From contig JBHHYN010000090.1 of NCBI GenBank assembly GCA_046757565.1, positions 1-12,149 on the forward strand: a stretch of DNA of 12,149 nt, written 5' to 3'. This stretch comes from JBHHYN01 sp046757565 (GTDB lineage Bacteria; Pseudomonadota; Gammaproteobacteria; Eutrophobiales; Eutrophobiaceae). A program made the position numbers and the translations under genes. The notes under the pieces are model-generated. The model was not told the DNA's origin, did not search any database, and was given only the letters and a program-made list of their open reading frames with translations. Shown here piece by piece: positions 6,462 to 12,149 of this stretch (its first letter is position 1; each line of letters begins with the position of its first letter).

Positions 6462-6476
6462 CGGTTGACCGAACCG
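6462..6476 (-). other. Small stem-loop just after ilvC
   Basis: CGGTT (6462-6466) and AACCG (6472-6476) form a five-base-pair stem with a five-base loop, immediately downstream of the ilvC TGA stop. No T-run follows on the minus strand, so it is at best a weak 3'-end structure. The 71-bp gap to the psd homologue also contains CAACG and CGTTG two bases apart (6439-6450), too tight to pair fully. Confidence 0.3.
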
Positions 6477-6478
6477 GA

Positions 6479-7495
6479 TCAGTTCTTGTCCTGATCCACC
6501 AGTTTATGCTCGGTGATCCACGGCATCATGGCCCGCAATCTGGCGCCAACCTGCTCGATTTGGTGTTCCTGACTGCGGCGCCGTTCCGCCTTCATGACCG
6601 GCGTGCCACTCTGGTTTTCCAGAATGAATTCCCGGGCAAACCGGCCGGTCTGGATCTCTTTCAGGATCTCCTTCATGGCCCGGCGCGATTCATTATTAAT
6701 GATGCGCGAACCGCGGGTAAAATCACCATACTCAGCCGTGTTGGAGATGGAATAGCGCATATTGGCGATACCGCCTTCGTAGATCAGATCGACGATGAGT
6801 TTAGTCTCATGCAGACACTCGAAATAGGCCATTTCCGGTGCATATCCCGCTTCCACCAGGGTCTCAAAACCGGCCTGTATCAAGGCCGTGATTCCACCGC
6901 ATAATACAGTCTGCTCACCAAACAGATCGGTCTCTGTCTCTTCCTTAAACGTGGTCTCTATCACCCCGGCGCGACCGGCGCCATTTGCCGAGGCATAGGA
7001 CAGCGCCAGTTCCTTGGCCTGTCCCGATGCATTCTGGTGAATGGCGATCAACGAGGGCACACCGCCACCCTGGGTATAAGTGGAACGCACCAGATGTCCC
7101 GGCCCCTTTGGCGCAACCATAAAAACATCAACATCGGATCGGGGTTCGATCTGACGGAAGTGGATATTAAAACCATGGGCAAAAGCCAGTGCAGCGCCTT
7201 GCTTGATATTGTCTGCAATCTTGCTTCGGTATAACGCCGCCTGATGCTCATCCGGCGCCAGCACCATGACCACATCGGCCCAGGCAACGGCGTCTTCAAC
7301 CGGCTTTACGCTGATACCGGCCGCTTCCGCCTTGGCGGTGGAACTCGAGCCTTCACGTAACCCGACACACACCTCTACCCCGGAATCATTCAGGTTATTG
7401 GCATGGGCATGGCCCTGCGATCCATAACCGATTATCGCAACCTTTTTTGCCTGTATCAGGGACAAATCGGCATCTTTATCATAATAAATGTTCAT
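6479..7495 (-). CDS. ilvC: Ketol-acid reductoisomerase (NADP+), class I
   Basis: This 338-residue enzyme converts acetolactate and acetohydroxybutyrate to dihydroxy-acids in valine and isoleucine synthesis, using NADPH and Mg2+. The Rossmann motif GYGSQG is at 23-28. The cofactor-selecting loop has R47, S50 and S52, which points to NADPH. H107 sits in FAHGFNIH. The metal-binding acidic residues are D190 and E194 (TDLFGEQ), with E226 and E230 (FECLHE) and the substrate serine S251 in the second domain. The length is that of class I enzymes, without the duplicated domain seen in E. coli IlvC. It is separated from ilvN by 147 bp that contain heptad array C and a possible promoter, so it may be expressed partly on its own. 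Confidence 0.97.
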   Translation of the reverse strand: MNIYYDKDADLSLIQAKKVAIIGYGSQGHAHANNLNDSGVEVCVGLREGSSSTAKAEAAGISVKPVEDAVAWADVVMVLAPDEHQAALYRSKIADNIKQGAALAFAHGFNIHFRQIEPRSDVDVFMVAPKGPGHLVRSTYTQGGGVPSLIAIHQNASGQAKELALSYASANGAGRAGVIETTFKEETETDLFGEQTVLCGGITALIQAGFETLVEAGYAPEMAYFECLHETKLIVDLIYEGGIANMRYSISNTAEYGDFTRGSRIINNESRRAMKEILKEIQTGRFAREFILENQSGTPVMKAERRRSQEHQIEQVGARLRAMMPWITEHKLVDQDKN

Positions 7496-7525
7496 ATTTT
7501 ACGTTCTCTATCATTGATCAAAATA

Positions 7526-7552
7526 AGTGTAACCTTCCGTTTTAGTTGTCAA
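7526..7552 (-). promoter_or_regulatory. Possible ilvC promoter
   Basis: A perfect TTGACA (minus strand, 7552-7547) is followed after 15 bases by TACACT (7531-7526; four of six consensus bases). The spacing is shorter than ideal; TATTTT a few bases later gives a spacing of about 21. It lies between heptad array C and ilvC. An eight-base palindrome TTGATCAA (7514-7521) lies between it and the start codon and could bind a regulator. The evidence is sequence match only. Confidence 0.4.
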
Positions 7553-7568
7553 CATCTTCTAATTTTCG

Positions 7569-7648
7569 GGTTCATGGTTCAAAGTTCAAAGTTCAAGGTT
7601 TAAGGTTTTTGGTTCTGAACCATGAACCATGTACCATGTACCTTAAAC
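7569..7648. repeat. Heptad array C, inverted in the middle, at the ilvN stop codon
   Basis: Eleven units of exactly seven bases run from 7569 to 7645: GGTTCAT, GGTTCAA, AGTTCAA, AGTTCAA, GGTTTAA, GGTTTTT, GGTTCTG, AACCATG, AACCATG, TACCATG, TACCTTA. Seven units are of the GGTTCAA type and four of the complementary AACCATG type, with no phase shift at the junction. Folding at GGTT-CTG-AACC (7611-7621) puts GGT or GTT opposite ACC or AAC in each successive heptad out to about 7584 and 7648, with mismatches recurring between them. This is a long regular hairpin. The last unit includes the ilvN stop codon (7643-7645). It stands between ilvN and ilvC and could reduce read-through or protect a 3' end; this is inference. 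Confidence 0.85.
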
Positions 7649-8134
7649 CCTAATCGCTTTATCACCACGGGAAATGCCGGATATACCGGAGCGGACCACC
7701 TCCAGGATCAGTTTTTCATCCAGTGCTCCGATAAAGGCATCCAGTTTATCATCCGCCCCGGTCATTTCGATCGTATAGGTGTTTTCAGTCACATCGATGA
7801 CCCTCCCCCTGAAAATATCGACCATACGTTTGATCTCTTCCCGATCATCGTTTTTAGCGGTGATTTTCATCAGCATAAGCTCCCGTTCGATATGATCGCT
7901 ATCATTCAGATCAACCACCTTGATGACGTCGACAAGCTTGTTCAGATGCTTCGTTATCTGTTCAATAATCTCATCGGATCCACGCGTTACCAGCGTCATC
8001 CTGGAAACAGTCGGGTCTTCCGTTGGAGCGACAGTAAGCGATTCGATATTAAACGCCCGTGCAGAAAACAACCCTGAGACCCGCGACAGGGCGCCAGCTT
8101 CGTTCTCCATCAGCAATGACAGGATATGGCGCAT
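7643..8134 (-). CDS. ilvN: Acetolactate synthase small (regulatory) subunit
   Basis: This 163-residue protein is the regulatory subunit of acetohydroxyacid synthase; it activates the large subunit and confers feedback inhibition by valine. The N-terminal ACT domain (about 1-75) starts RHILSLLMENEAGALSRV and includes FSARAFNIESLTVAPTEDP. The residues matching positions where changes make E. coli IlvH resistant to valine, G14, S17 and N29, are all present, so valine sensitivity is expected. A second domain follows at about 85-160. The size and sequence are closer to IlvH of E. coli isozyme III than to the short IlvN of isozyme I. It starts 3 nt after the ilvB stop, consistent with one transcript and equal subunit output. 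Its stop codon is embedded in heptad array C. Confidence 0.96.
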   Translation of the reverse strand: MRHILSLLMENEAGALSRVSGLFSARAFNIESLTVAPTEDPTVSRMTLVTRGSDEIIEQITKHLNKLVDVIKVVDLNDSDHIERELMLMKITAKNDDREEIKRMVDIFRGRVIDVTENTYTIEMTGADDKLDAFIGALDEKLILEVVRSGISGISRGDKAIRV

Positions 8135-8137
8135 GGC

Positions 8138-9865
8138 TCAGGCGAGTTCCCGGTCCGGAGAGAGATGCATTTCATGTTGCCCTTTACCCGCAGCGATCAT
8201 CGGATAGACATTTTCTGTCTGATCGGTAACAAAATCCAGCAACACCAGCTTGTCTTTCATGGCAAATGCCTTTTTTAAGGCACTCTCGACATCACTGCTC
8301 TTCTCCACAAGTATACCGGTGTGGCCGAAGCTCTCTGCCAGCTTGACGAAATCAGGCAATGCCTGCATATAGGAATGGGAATAACGCTTGTCATAGAAGA
8401 ATTCCTGCCATTGCCTGACCATCCCCATATAACGATTATTTAAACTTACGATCTTGATAGGCAAACCGTATTGCAAACAGGTAGATAGCTCCTGAATGCA
8501 CATGATCAGGCTGGCTTCACCGGTAACGCACACGACCCTCTCTTTCGGAAATCCTAATTGCACGCCAATCGCCGCAGGCAGGCCAAACCCCATGGTTCCC
8601 AGACCACCGGAATTGATCCAGCGCCTGGGTTTGTCGAACTTGTAGAATTGTGCCGCCCACATTTGATGCTGGCCCACATCCGAGGTCACATAGGCATTGC
8701 CCTTTGTCAATTCGCATACCTTTTCCATTACATATTGCGGCTTGATGAGTTTGCTTTTTTTGTCATAGCGAAGGCAATCGGTACTTTGCCATGCCTTTAT
8801 CTGCTGCCACCACGACTTCAACGCCTTGGCATCCGGTTCTTGCTTACTCTGCTTCAGGACATCAATCATGTCGGCCAGGACGTTCCTCACGTCGCCAACA
8901 ATAGGAATATCCACAGGCACGTTTTTGGCAATCGACGATGGATCGACATCAATGTGAATAATCTTCGCAACAGGGCAGAATTTCTCCAGATCACCCGTGA
9001 CCCGATCATCAAACCGGGCTCCGATAGCGATGAGCACATCACATTGATGCATGGCCATATTCGCCTCATAGGTACCATGCATACCGAGCATGCCCACAAA
9101 CTGCTTGTCCGTTCCCGGATAGGCCCCCAGTCCCATGAGCGTATTGGTGATGGGATAACCCAGCAAATGGGTAAACTCTATCAACTCCTCGTGGGCATCA
9201 GAAAGGACTACACCCCCACCGCTATAGATCATCGGTTTGGTTGCGGAGATCAATAATTTCACCGCTTTTTTAATCTGTCCGGGATGCCCCCTGACAACGG
9301 GGCGATAGGAACGAATATCAATTTCCGCAGGATAATGGTACGTGCACGCATCCGCAGTAACGTCCTTGGGAACATCGACCACCACCGGGCCGGGCCTGCC
9401 ACTCGCTGCTATATAAAATGCCTTTTTTATAGTAATGGCCAGATCGCGGACATCCTTGACCAGAAAATTATGCTTGACACAGGGCCGGGTAATGCCAATA
9501 GCATCGACCTCCTGAAAGGCGTCGTTACCAATCAACTGGGTCGGCACTTGTCCGGTAAAAACAACCAGCGGAATGGAATCCATATAGGCCGTGGCAATAC
9601 CTGTGACCGCATTGGTGGCGCCTGGTCCGGATGTCACCAGCACAACGCCAGGTTTACCTGTCGCACGGGCATAGCCATCGGCGGCATGAGTGGCGCCCTG
9701 CTCATGACGGACCAGGATATGTTTTACATCATCCTGTTTGAACAATGCGTCATAGATATGCAATACAGCGCCACCAGGGTAACCGAAAACGTATTCGACG
9801 CCCTCATCTTTCAGTGCCCTGACAAAGATTTCCGCACCCCGTAAAATTTCTTTTGATCGACTCAC
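8138..9865 (-). CDS. ilvB: Acetolactate synthase large (catalytic) subunit
   Basis: This thiamine-diphosphate enzyme joins two pyruvates, or pyruvate and 2-ketobutyrate, as the first common step of branched-chain amino acid synthesis. The frame is open from a GTG at 9937, but conserved sequence begins only at RGAEIFVRALKDEGVEYVFGYPGG. I choose the GTG at 9865 (575 residues, close to the 574 of E. coli IlvI), which has GGGGT about eight bases upstream and fits a promoter ending near 9894. In this numbering the catalytic glutamate is E55 in RHEQGA. The cofactor metal motif is GEAS at 449-452 with NN at 476-477, where the textbook motif is GDGS. Glu in place of Asp is, as I recall, common in gammaproteobacterial enzymes. 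It could equally be named ilvI. It heads the ilvBNC block. Confidence 0.95.
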   Translation of the reverse strand: MSRSKEILRGAEIFVRALKDEGVEYVFGYPGGAVLHIYDALFKQDDVKHILVRHEQGATHAADGYARATGKPGVVLVTSGPGATNAVTGIATAYMDSIPLVVFTGQVPTQLIGNDAFQEVDAIGITRPCVKHNFLVKDVRDLAITIKKAFYIAASGRPGPVVVDVPKDVTADACTYHYPAEIDIRSYRPVVRGHPGQIKKAVKLLISATKPMIYSGGGVVLSDAHEELIEFTHLLGYPITNTLMGLGAYPGTDKQFVGMLGMHGTYEANMAMHQCDVLIAIGARFDDRVTGDLEKFCPVAKIIHIDVDPSSIAKNVPVDIPIVGDVRNVLADMIDVLKQSKQEPDAKALKSWWQQIKAWQSTDCLRYDKKSKLIKPQYVMEKVCELTKGNAYVTSDVGQHQMWAAQFYKFDKPRRWINSGGLGTMGFGLPAAIGVQLGFPKERVVCVTGEASLIMCIQELSTCLQYGLPIKIVSLNNRYMGMVRQWQEFFYDKRYSHSYMQALPDFVKLAESFGHTGILVEKSSDVESALKKAFAMKDKLVLLDFVTDQTENVYPMIAAGKGQHEMHLSPDRELA

Positions 9866-9900
9866 AGAGACAACCCCAATGACTATAACCGTTGAACTAA

Positions 9901-9928
9901 AGTATAAACTACAGAAAGTTACTGATAA
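9901..9928 (-). promoter_or_regulatory. Probable ilvB promoter in the ilvB-proS divergent gap
   Basis: On the minus strand TTATCA (9928-9923; four of six) is followed after 16 bases by TATACT (9906-9901; five of six). Transcription would start near 9894, giving a leader of about 29 bases to the GTG at 9865 and no room for an attenuator. A competing weaker pair is TTGACC (9944-9939) with TAACTT 17 bases later. The 203-bp gap must also hold the proS promoter. TATAAC (9958-9963, plus strand) is a possible -10 box, but I find no matching -35 box. The rest of the gap shows nothing further that I recognise. Confidence 0.45.
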
Positions 9929-10068
9929 TCTGAACACAGGTCAAGCTATGCTTTGCATATAACATGTCTCCTATTACCGTGTATTGTGTGCCGGGGCGAT
10001 TCTGCTTTGAGAGATGAATGCGGTAACATACGCGGTCTCGAGTTTTAATTTTCAACCATTACGGCAGT

Positions 10069-11781
10069 ATGCGCACGACACAGACACTGATTGCAACACA
10101 ACGGCAGGCCCCTGCCGATGCGGAAATCATCAGCCATCAACTGATGCTGCGCGCCGGGATGATCCGGCAACTGGCGGCCGGGATCTATACCTGGCTGCCA
10201 TTGGGGCTGCGAGTACTCCGCAAGGTAGAGCGTATTGTCCGGGAAGAAATGGACCTCGCCGGGGCACAGGAGATCCTGATGTCCAGTGTACAGCCGGCTG
10301 AACTGTGGCGGGAATCCGGCCGCTGGGACGAATATGGTCCTGAATTACTCCGGCTGAAAGACAGACATGAACGGGATTTCTGTCTTGGCCCGACTCACGA
10401 GGAGATCATTACAGACCTGGTGCGCCGTGAGATCCGCAGCTATAAACAACTGCCTGCAAATTATTACCAGATCCAGACCAAGTTCCGCGATGAGATCCGG
10501 CCACGGTTTGGAATCATGCGTGCACGGGAGTTCCTGATGAAAGACGCCTACTCTTTCCATCTCGGCGAAGAATCTTTGCAGCAGACCTATGAACTCATGT
10601 ATCAGACCTATACCCGGATCTTTGACCGTCTTGGATTAAAATTCAGGGCCGTGCTTGCGGACTCCGGTAATATCGGTGGCAATACCTCGCATGAATTTCA
10701 CGTCCTTGCCGATTCCGGTGAAGACCGCATCGCTTTCACTGAAAGCGGTGATTATGCCGCCAATATCGAGTTAACAGAGGCGCCAAAACCTGTGTCAAGC
10801 CGCCCTGATCCCACACAAACGATGGAAAAAATTGCCACAACGGGCCAGCATACTATTGATGAGGTCAGTCAATTCCTGGGGGCCTCCCCGAAGCAGTGTC
10901 TGAAAACACTCATCGTACTCGGCAAGAATGATGATCTCATCGCGCTGGTACTGCGAGGCGATCATGAACTGAACCGGATCAAGGCGGAGAAGCTGGAGCA
11001 GGTTGCGGCACCACTTACCTTTGCCAATACGTCGCAGATCCGGGAACACATCGGCTGCGATATCGGTTCGATCGGTCCCGTGCACCTGCCAGTCACTGTA
11101 ATCGCGGATCACAGCGCTGTAATCCTTGGTGATTTTATCTGCGGCGCCAACCAGGACGGTTTTCATTTGACGGGTGTGAACTGGGGGCGGGACCTGGACG
11201 AACCGGGGTCCGCCGATCTGCGCCATGTGGTAGACGGCGATGCGGCACCGGATGGCGCCGGGGTATTACGTATCGCGCGTGGAATCGAGGTCGGCCATAT
11301 ATTTCAACTTGGCAAGAAATACAGTGAAGCGATGCATGCCAATGTCCTGGATGAAACCGGGCGGGCAGTCACCCTGAGTATGGGTTGCTATGGCATCGGA
11401 GTCTCCCGTGTTGTCGCGGCGGCTATCGAGCAAAACCATGACAATCAGGGTATTATCTGGCCGAATGCCATCGCCCCCTTTGAACTGGCGCTGGTCCCCA
11501 TTCATATGTACAAATCGCAACGTCTGCGTGAAGCCGTGGTAACGCTCTATGAGGCATTGCAACATGCCGGAGTCGAGGTGATCCTGGATGACCGGCGTGA
11601 ACGCCCCGGCGTGATGTTTGCTGATATGGATCTCATCGGTATTCCACATCGTTTTGTATTCGGCGAGAAGGGACTGGATGCCGGCTTGATAGAATATAAA
11701 GGGAGGCGTGATAAGGAAAGCACGGAAGTCCCCCTGGATAAGGCCATAGAGTTTATAGCAAAAAAGCTAAGGAACCCCTGA
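10069..11781 (+). CDS. proS: Prolyl-tRNA synthetase (bacterial type with editing domain)
   Basis: This 570-residue class II synthetase attaches proline to tRNA-Pro in the cytoplasm. Class II motif 2 is FRDEIRPRFGIMRAREFLMKDAYSF at 139-163, preceded by the conserved GPTHEE at 107-112. Motif 3 is in MGCYGIGVSR at 438-447. The inserted editing domain, which removes wrongly attached alanine, occupies about 225-405, and K279 (KTLIVLG) sits at the same number as the editing lysine of E. coli ProRS. The anticodon-binding domain is from about 474 to the end. Length and colinearity match E. coli ProRS (572 residues). The ATG at 10069 gives the usual MRTTQTLIAT start; upstream only a weak GGCAG is visible. 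It is divergent from ilvB and converges on acyP. Confidence 0.97.
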   Translation: MRTTQTLIATQRQAPADAEIISHQLMLRAGMIRQLAAGIYTWLPLGLRVLRKVERIVREEMDLAGAQEILMSSVQPAELWRESGRWDEYGPELLRLKDRHERDFCLGPTHEEIITDLVRREIRSYKQLPANYYQIQTKFRDEIRPRFGIMRAREFLMKDAYSFHLGEESLQQTYELMYQTYTRIFDRLGLKFRAVLADSGNIGGNTSHEFHVLADSGEDRIAFTESGDYAANIELTEAPKPVSSRPDPTQTMEKIATTGQHTIDEVSQFLGASPKQCLKTLIVLGKNDDLIALVLRGDHELNRIKAEKLEQVAAPLTFANTSQIREHIGCDIGSIGPVHLPVTVIADHSAVILGDFICGANQDGFHLTGVNWGRDLDEPGSADLRHVVDGDAAPDGAGVLRIARGIEVGHIFQLGKKYSEAMHANVLDETGRAVTLSMGCYGIGVSRVVAAAIEQNHDNQGIIWPNAIAPFELALVPIHMYKSQRLREAVVTLYEALQHAGVEVILDDRRERPGVMFADMDLIGIPHRFVFGEKGLDAGLIEYKGRRDKESTEVPLDKAIEFIAKKLRNP

Positions 11782-11818
11782 TTTAAGTCAGGGCATCCTT
11801 AAATGATGATGCCTTAGC
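11766..11818. terminator. Overlapping stem-loops between convergent proS and acyP
   Basis: Three inverted repeats share the short space between the two stop codons. GCTAAGG (11766-11772) matches CCTTAGC (11812-11818). CCCTGA (11776-11781) matches TCAGGG (11788-11793) around a six-base loop and includes the proS stop. GGCATC (11792-11797) matches GATGCC (11808-11813). The second and third overlap by two bases and compete, while the first can enclose the others. No T-run follows on either strand, so any termination would be of a weak bidirectional kind. Confidence 0.45.
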
Positions 11819-12083
11819 GGATTTGAAAACCGTTATATTCCTGTACAGGCCACTCCGCACATTCCACTCTCAGCACCCGTGCCAATTCAGGCCCCTGCGA
11901 CAACCAGCGTTTAAATTCCTCCAGTGCCTCTTCATCACCGCTTGCCACTCCTTCCACCCGGCCGTCCGGCCGATTCATGACCCAGCCGGTCACTCCCAGC
12001 ATGTCCGCCTGCTGCCGTGTCTTCAGCCGAAAAAACACGCCTTGTACCCTGCCGGAGATAACGAAATGAAAGGTTTTGTCCAT
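11814..12083 (-). CDS. acyP: Acylphosphatase
   Basis: This 89-residue enzyme hydrolyses the carboxyl-phosphate bond of acylphosphates. The family signature is complete: SGRVQGVFFR at 10-19 with the phosphate-binding, catalytic R19, and GWVMNRPDGRVEG at 33-45 with the catalytic N37. The small alpha/beta fold spans the whole protein, which is the usual size for the family (about 90 residues). There is no signal peptide. No clear ribosome site precedes the ATG at 12083; TTTAATTT lies directly upstream. It is transcribed toward proS with only 32 bp between the stop codons. The cellular role in bacteria is not firmly known. Confidence 0.95.
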   Translation of the reverse strand: MDKTFHFVISGRVQGVFFRLKTRQQADMLGVTGWVMNRPDGRVEGVASGDEEALEEFKRWLSQGPELARVLRVECAEWPVQEYNGFQIR

Positions 12084-12149
12084 AAATTAAACTGTAATTA
12101 GAGTCTGCTCATAAAGTCGAAGCGACGAGTATTTGCTCTGTAGCCCAAT
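12084..12149. other. Right-end stretch upstream of acyP, cut by the window
   Basis: The last 66 bases hold the region upstream of acyP. A short stem GTCG-AAG-CGAC is present around 12117-12127. I see no clear -35/-10 pair and no reading frame that can be supported, and the stretch is too short to say what lies beyond. Confidence 0.3.

Noticed and set aside
7514..7521. TTGATCAA as a binding site for a named regulator such as IlvY
   Set aside because: An eight-base palindrome alone is too short, and no regulator gene lies in the window; noted only as a feature of the ilvC upstream region.
7569..7648. CRISPR-like short repeat array
   Set aside because: Units are seven bases with no spacers, the array inverts in the middle, and there are no cas genes nearby.
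8507..8522. GEAS instead of GDGS in the thiamine diphosphate motif of the acetolactate synthase
   Set aside because: Glu at this place is, as I recall, usual in gammaproteobacterial large subunits, and the rest of the active site is intact, so I do not read it as a defect.
8558..9256. A 232-residue plus-strand open frame across ilvB
   Set aside because: It is fully antisense to ilvB, His- and Arg-rich without a motif, as expected for a shadow frame.

Overview
The window looks like chromosomal DNA of a gammaproteobacterium of medium GC content. The evidence is protein similarity (a CysM, ProRS and IlvBNC that closely follow the gammaproteobacterial families as I remember them) and the gene order ilvB-ilvN-ilvC-psd-pssA-leuA, which is typical of beta- and gammaproteobacteria. 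I cannot name a genus. I see no insertion sequence, phage gene, CRISPR array, tRNA or rRNA. The coding content is ordinary housekeeping metabolism; the unusual material is between genes and inside one gene (the psd homologue).

Layout: ten genes run leftward (minus strand) from about 9865 to 63. First comes the branched-chain block ilvB (GTG start), ilvN and ilvC. Next are two phospholipid genes, a phosphatidylserine-decarboxylase homologue and pssA. Then comes leuA behind its own promoter and a 28-codon leader peptide with a Leu-Arg-Leu-Leu-Leu-Leu run. leuA, a family 4 uracil-DNA glycosylase and rimI are joined by ATGA-type overlaps, followed closely by cysM and finally a predicted DEDDy exonuclease. 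proS lies divergently at 10069-11781 on the plus strand and converges on a minus-strand acylphosphatase gene at the right end.

Function: IlvBN and IlvC make the dihydroxy-acid precursors of valine and isoleucine, and LeuA draws 2-ketoisovalerate from the valine branch into leucine. The leader peptide suggests that leuA senses leucyl-tRNA supply separately from the ilv genes, where I find no comparable leader. PssA makes phosphatidylserine. The adjacent Psd homologue has lost two of the three catalytic triad positions, so phosphatidylethanolamine probably depends on another Psd elsewhere in the genome.

Most notable structure: three short intergenic arrays built on a strict 7-bp period (about 2-64, 852-914 and 7569-7648). 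Each switches strand in the middle so the RNA can fold into a long imperfect hairpin, and each sits directly on or beside the stop codon of the upstream minus-strand gene (exonuclease, cysM, ilvN). Two of them share an 11-bp word. They resemble the heptamer repeats known from filamentous cyanobacteria and from Beggiatoaceae.
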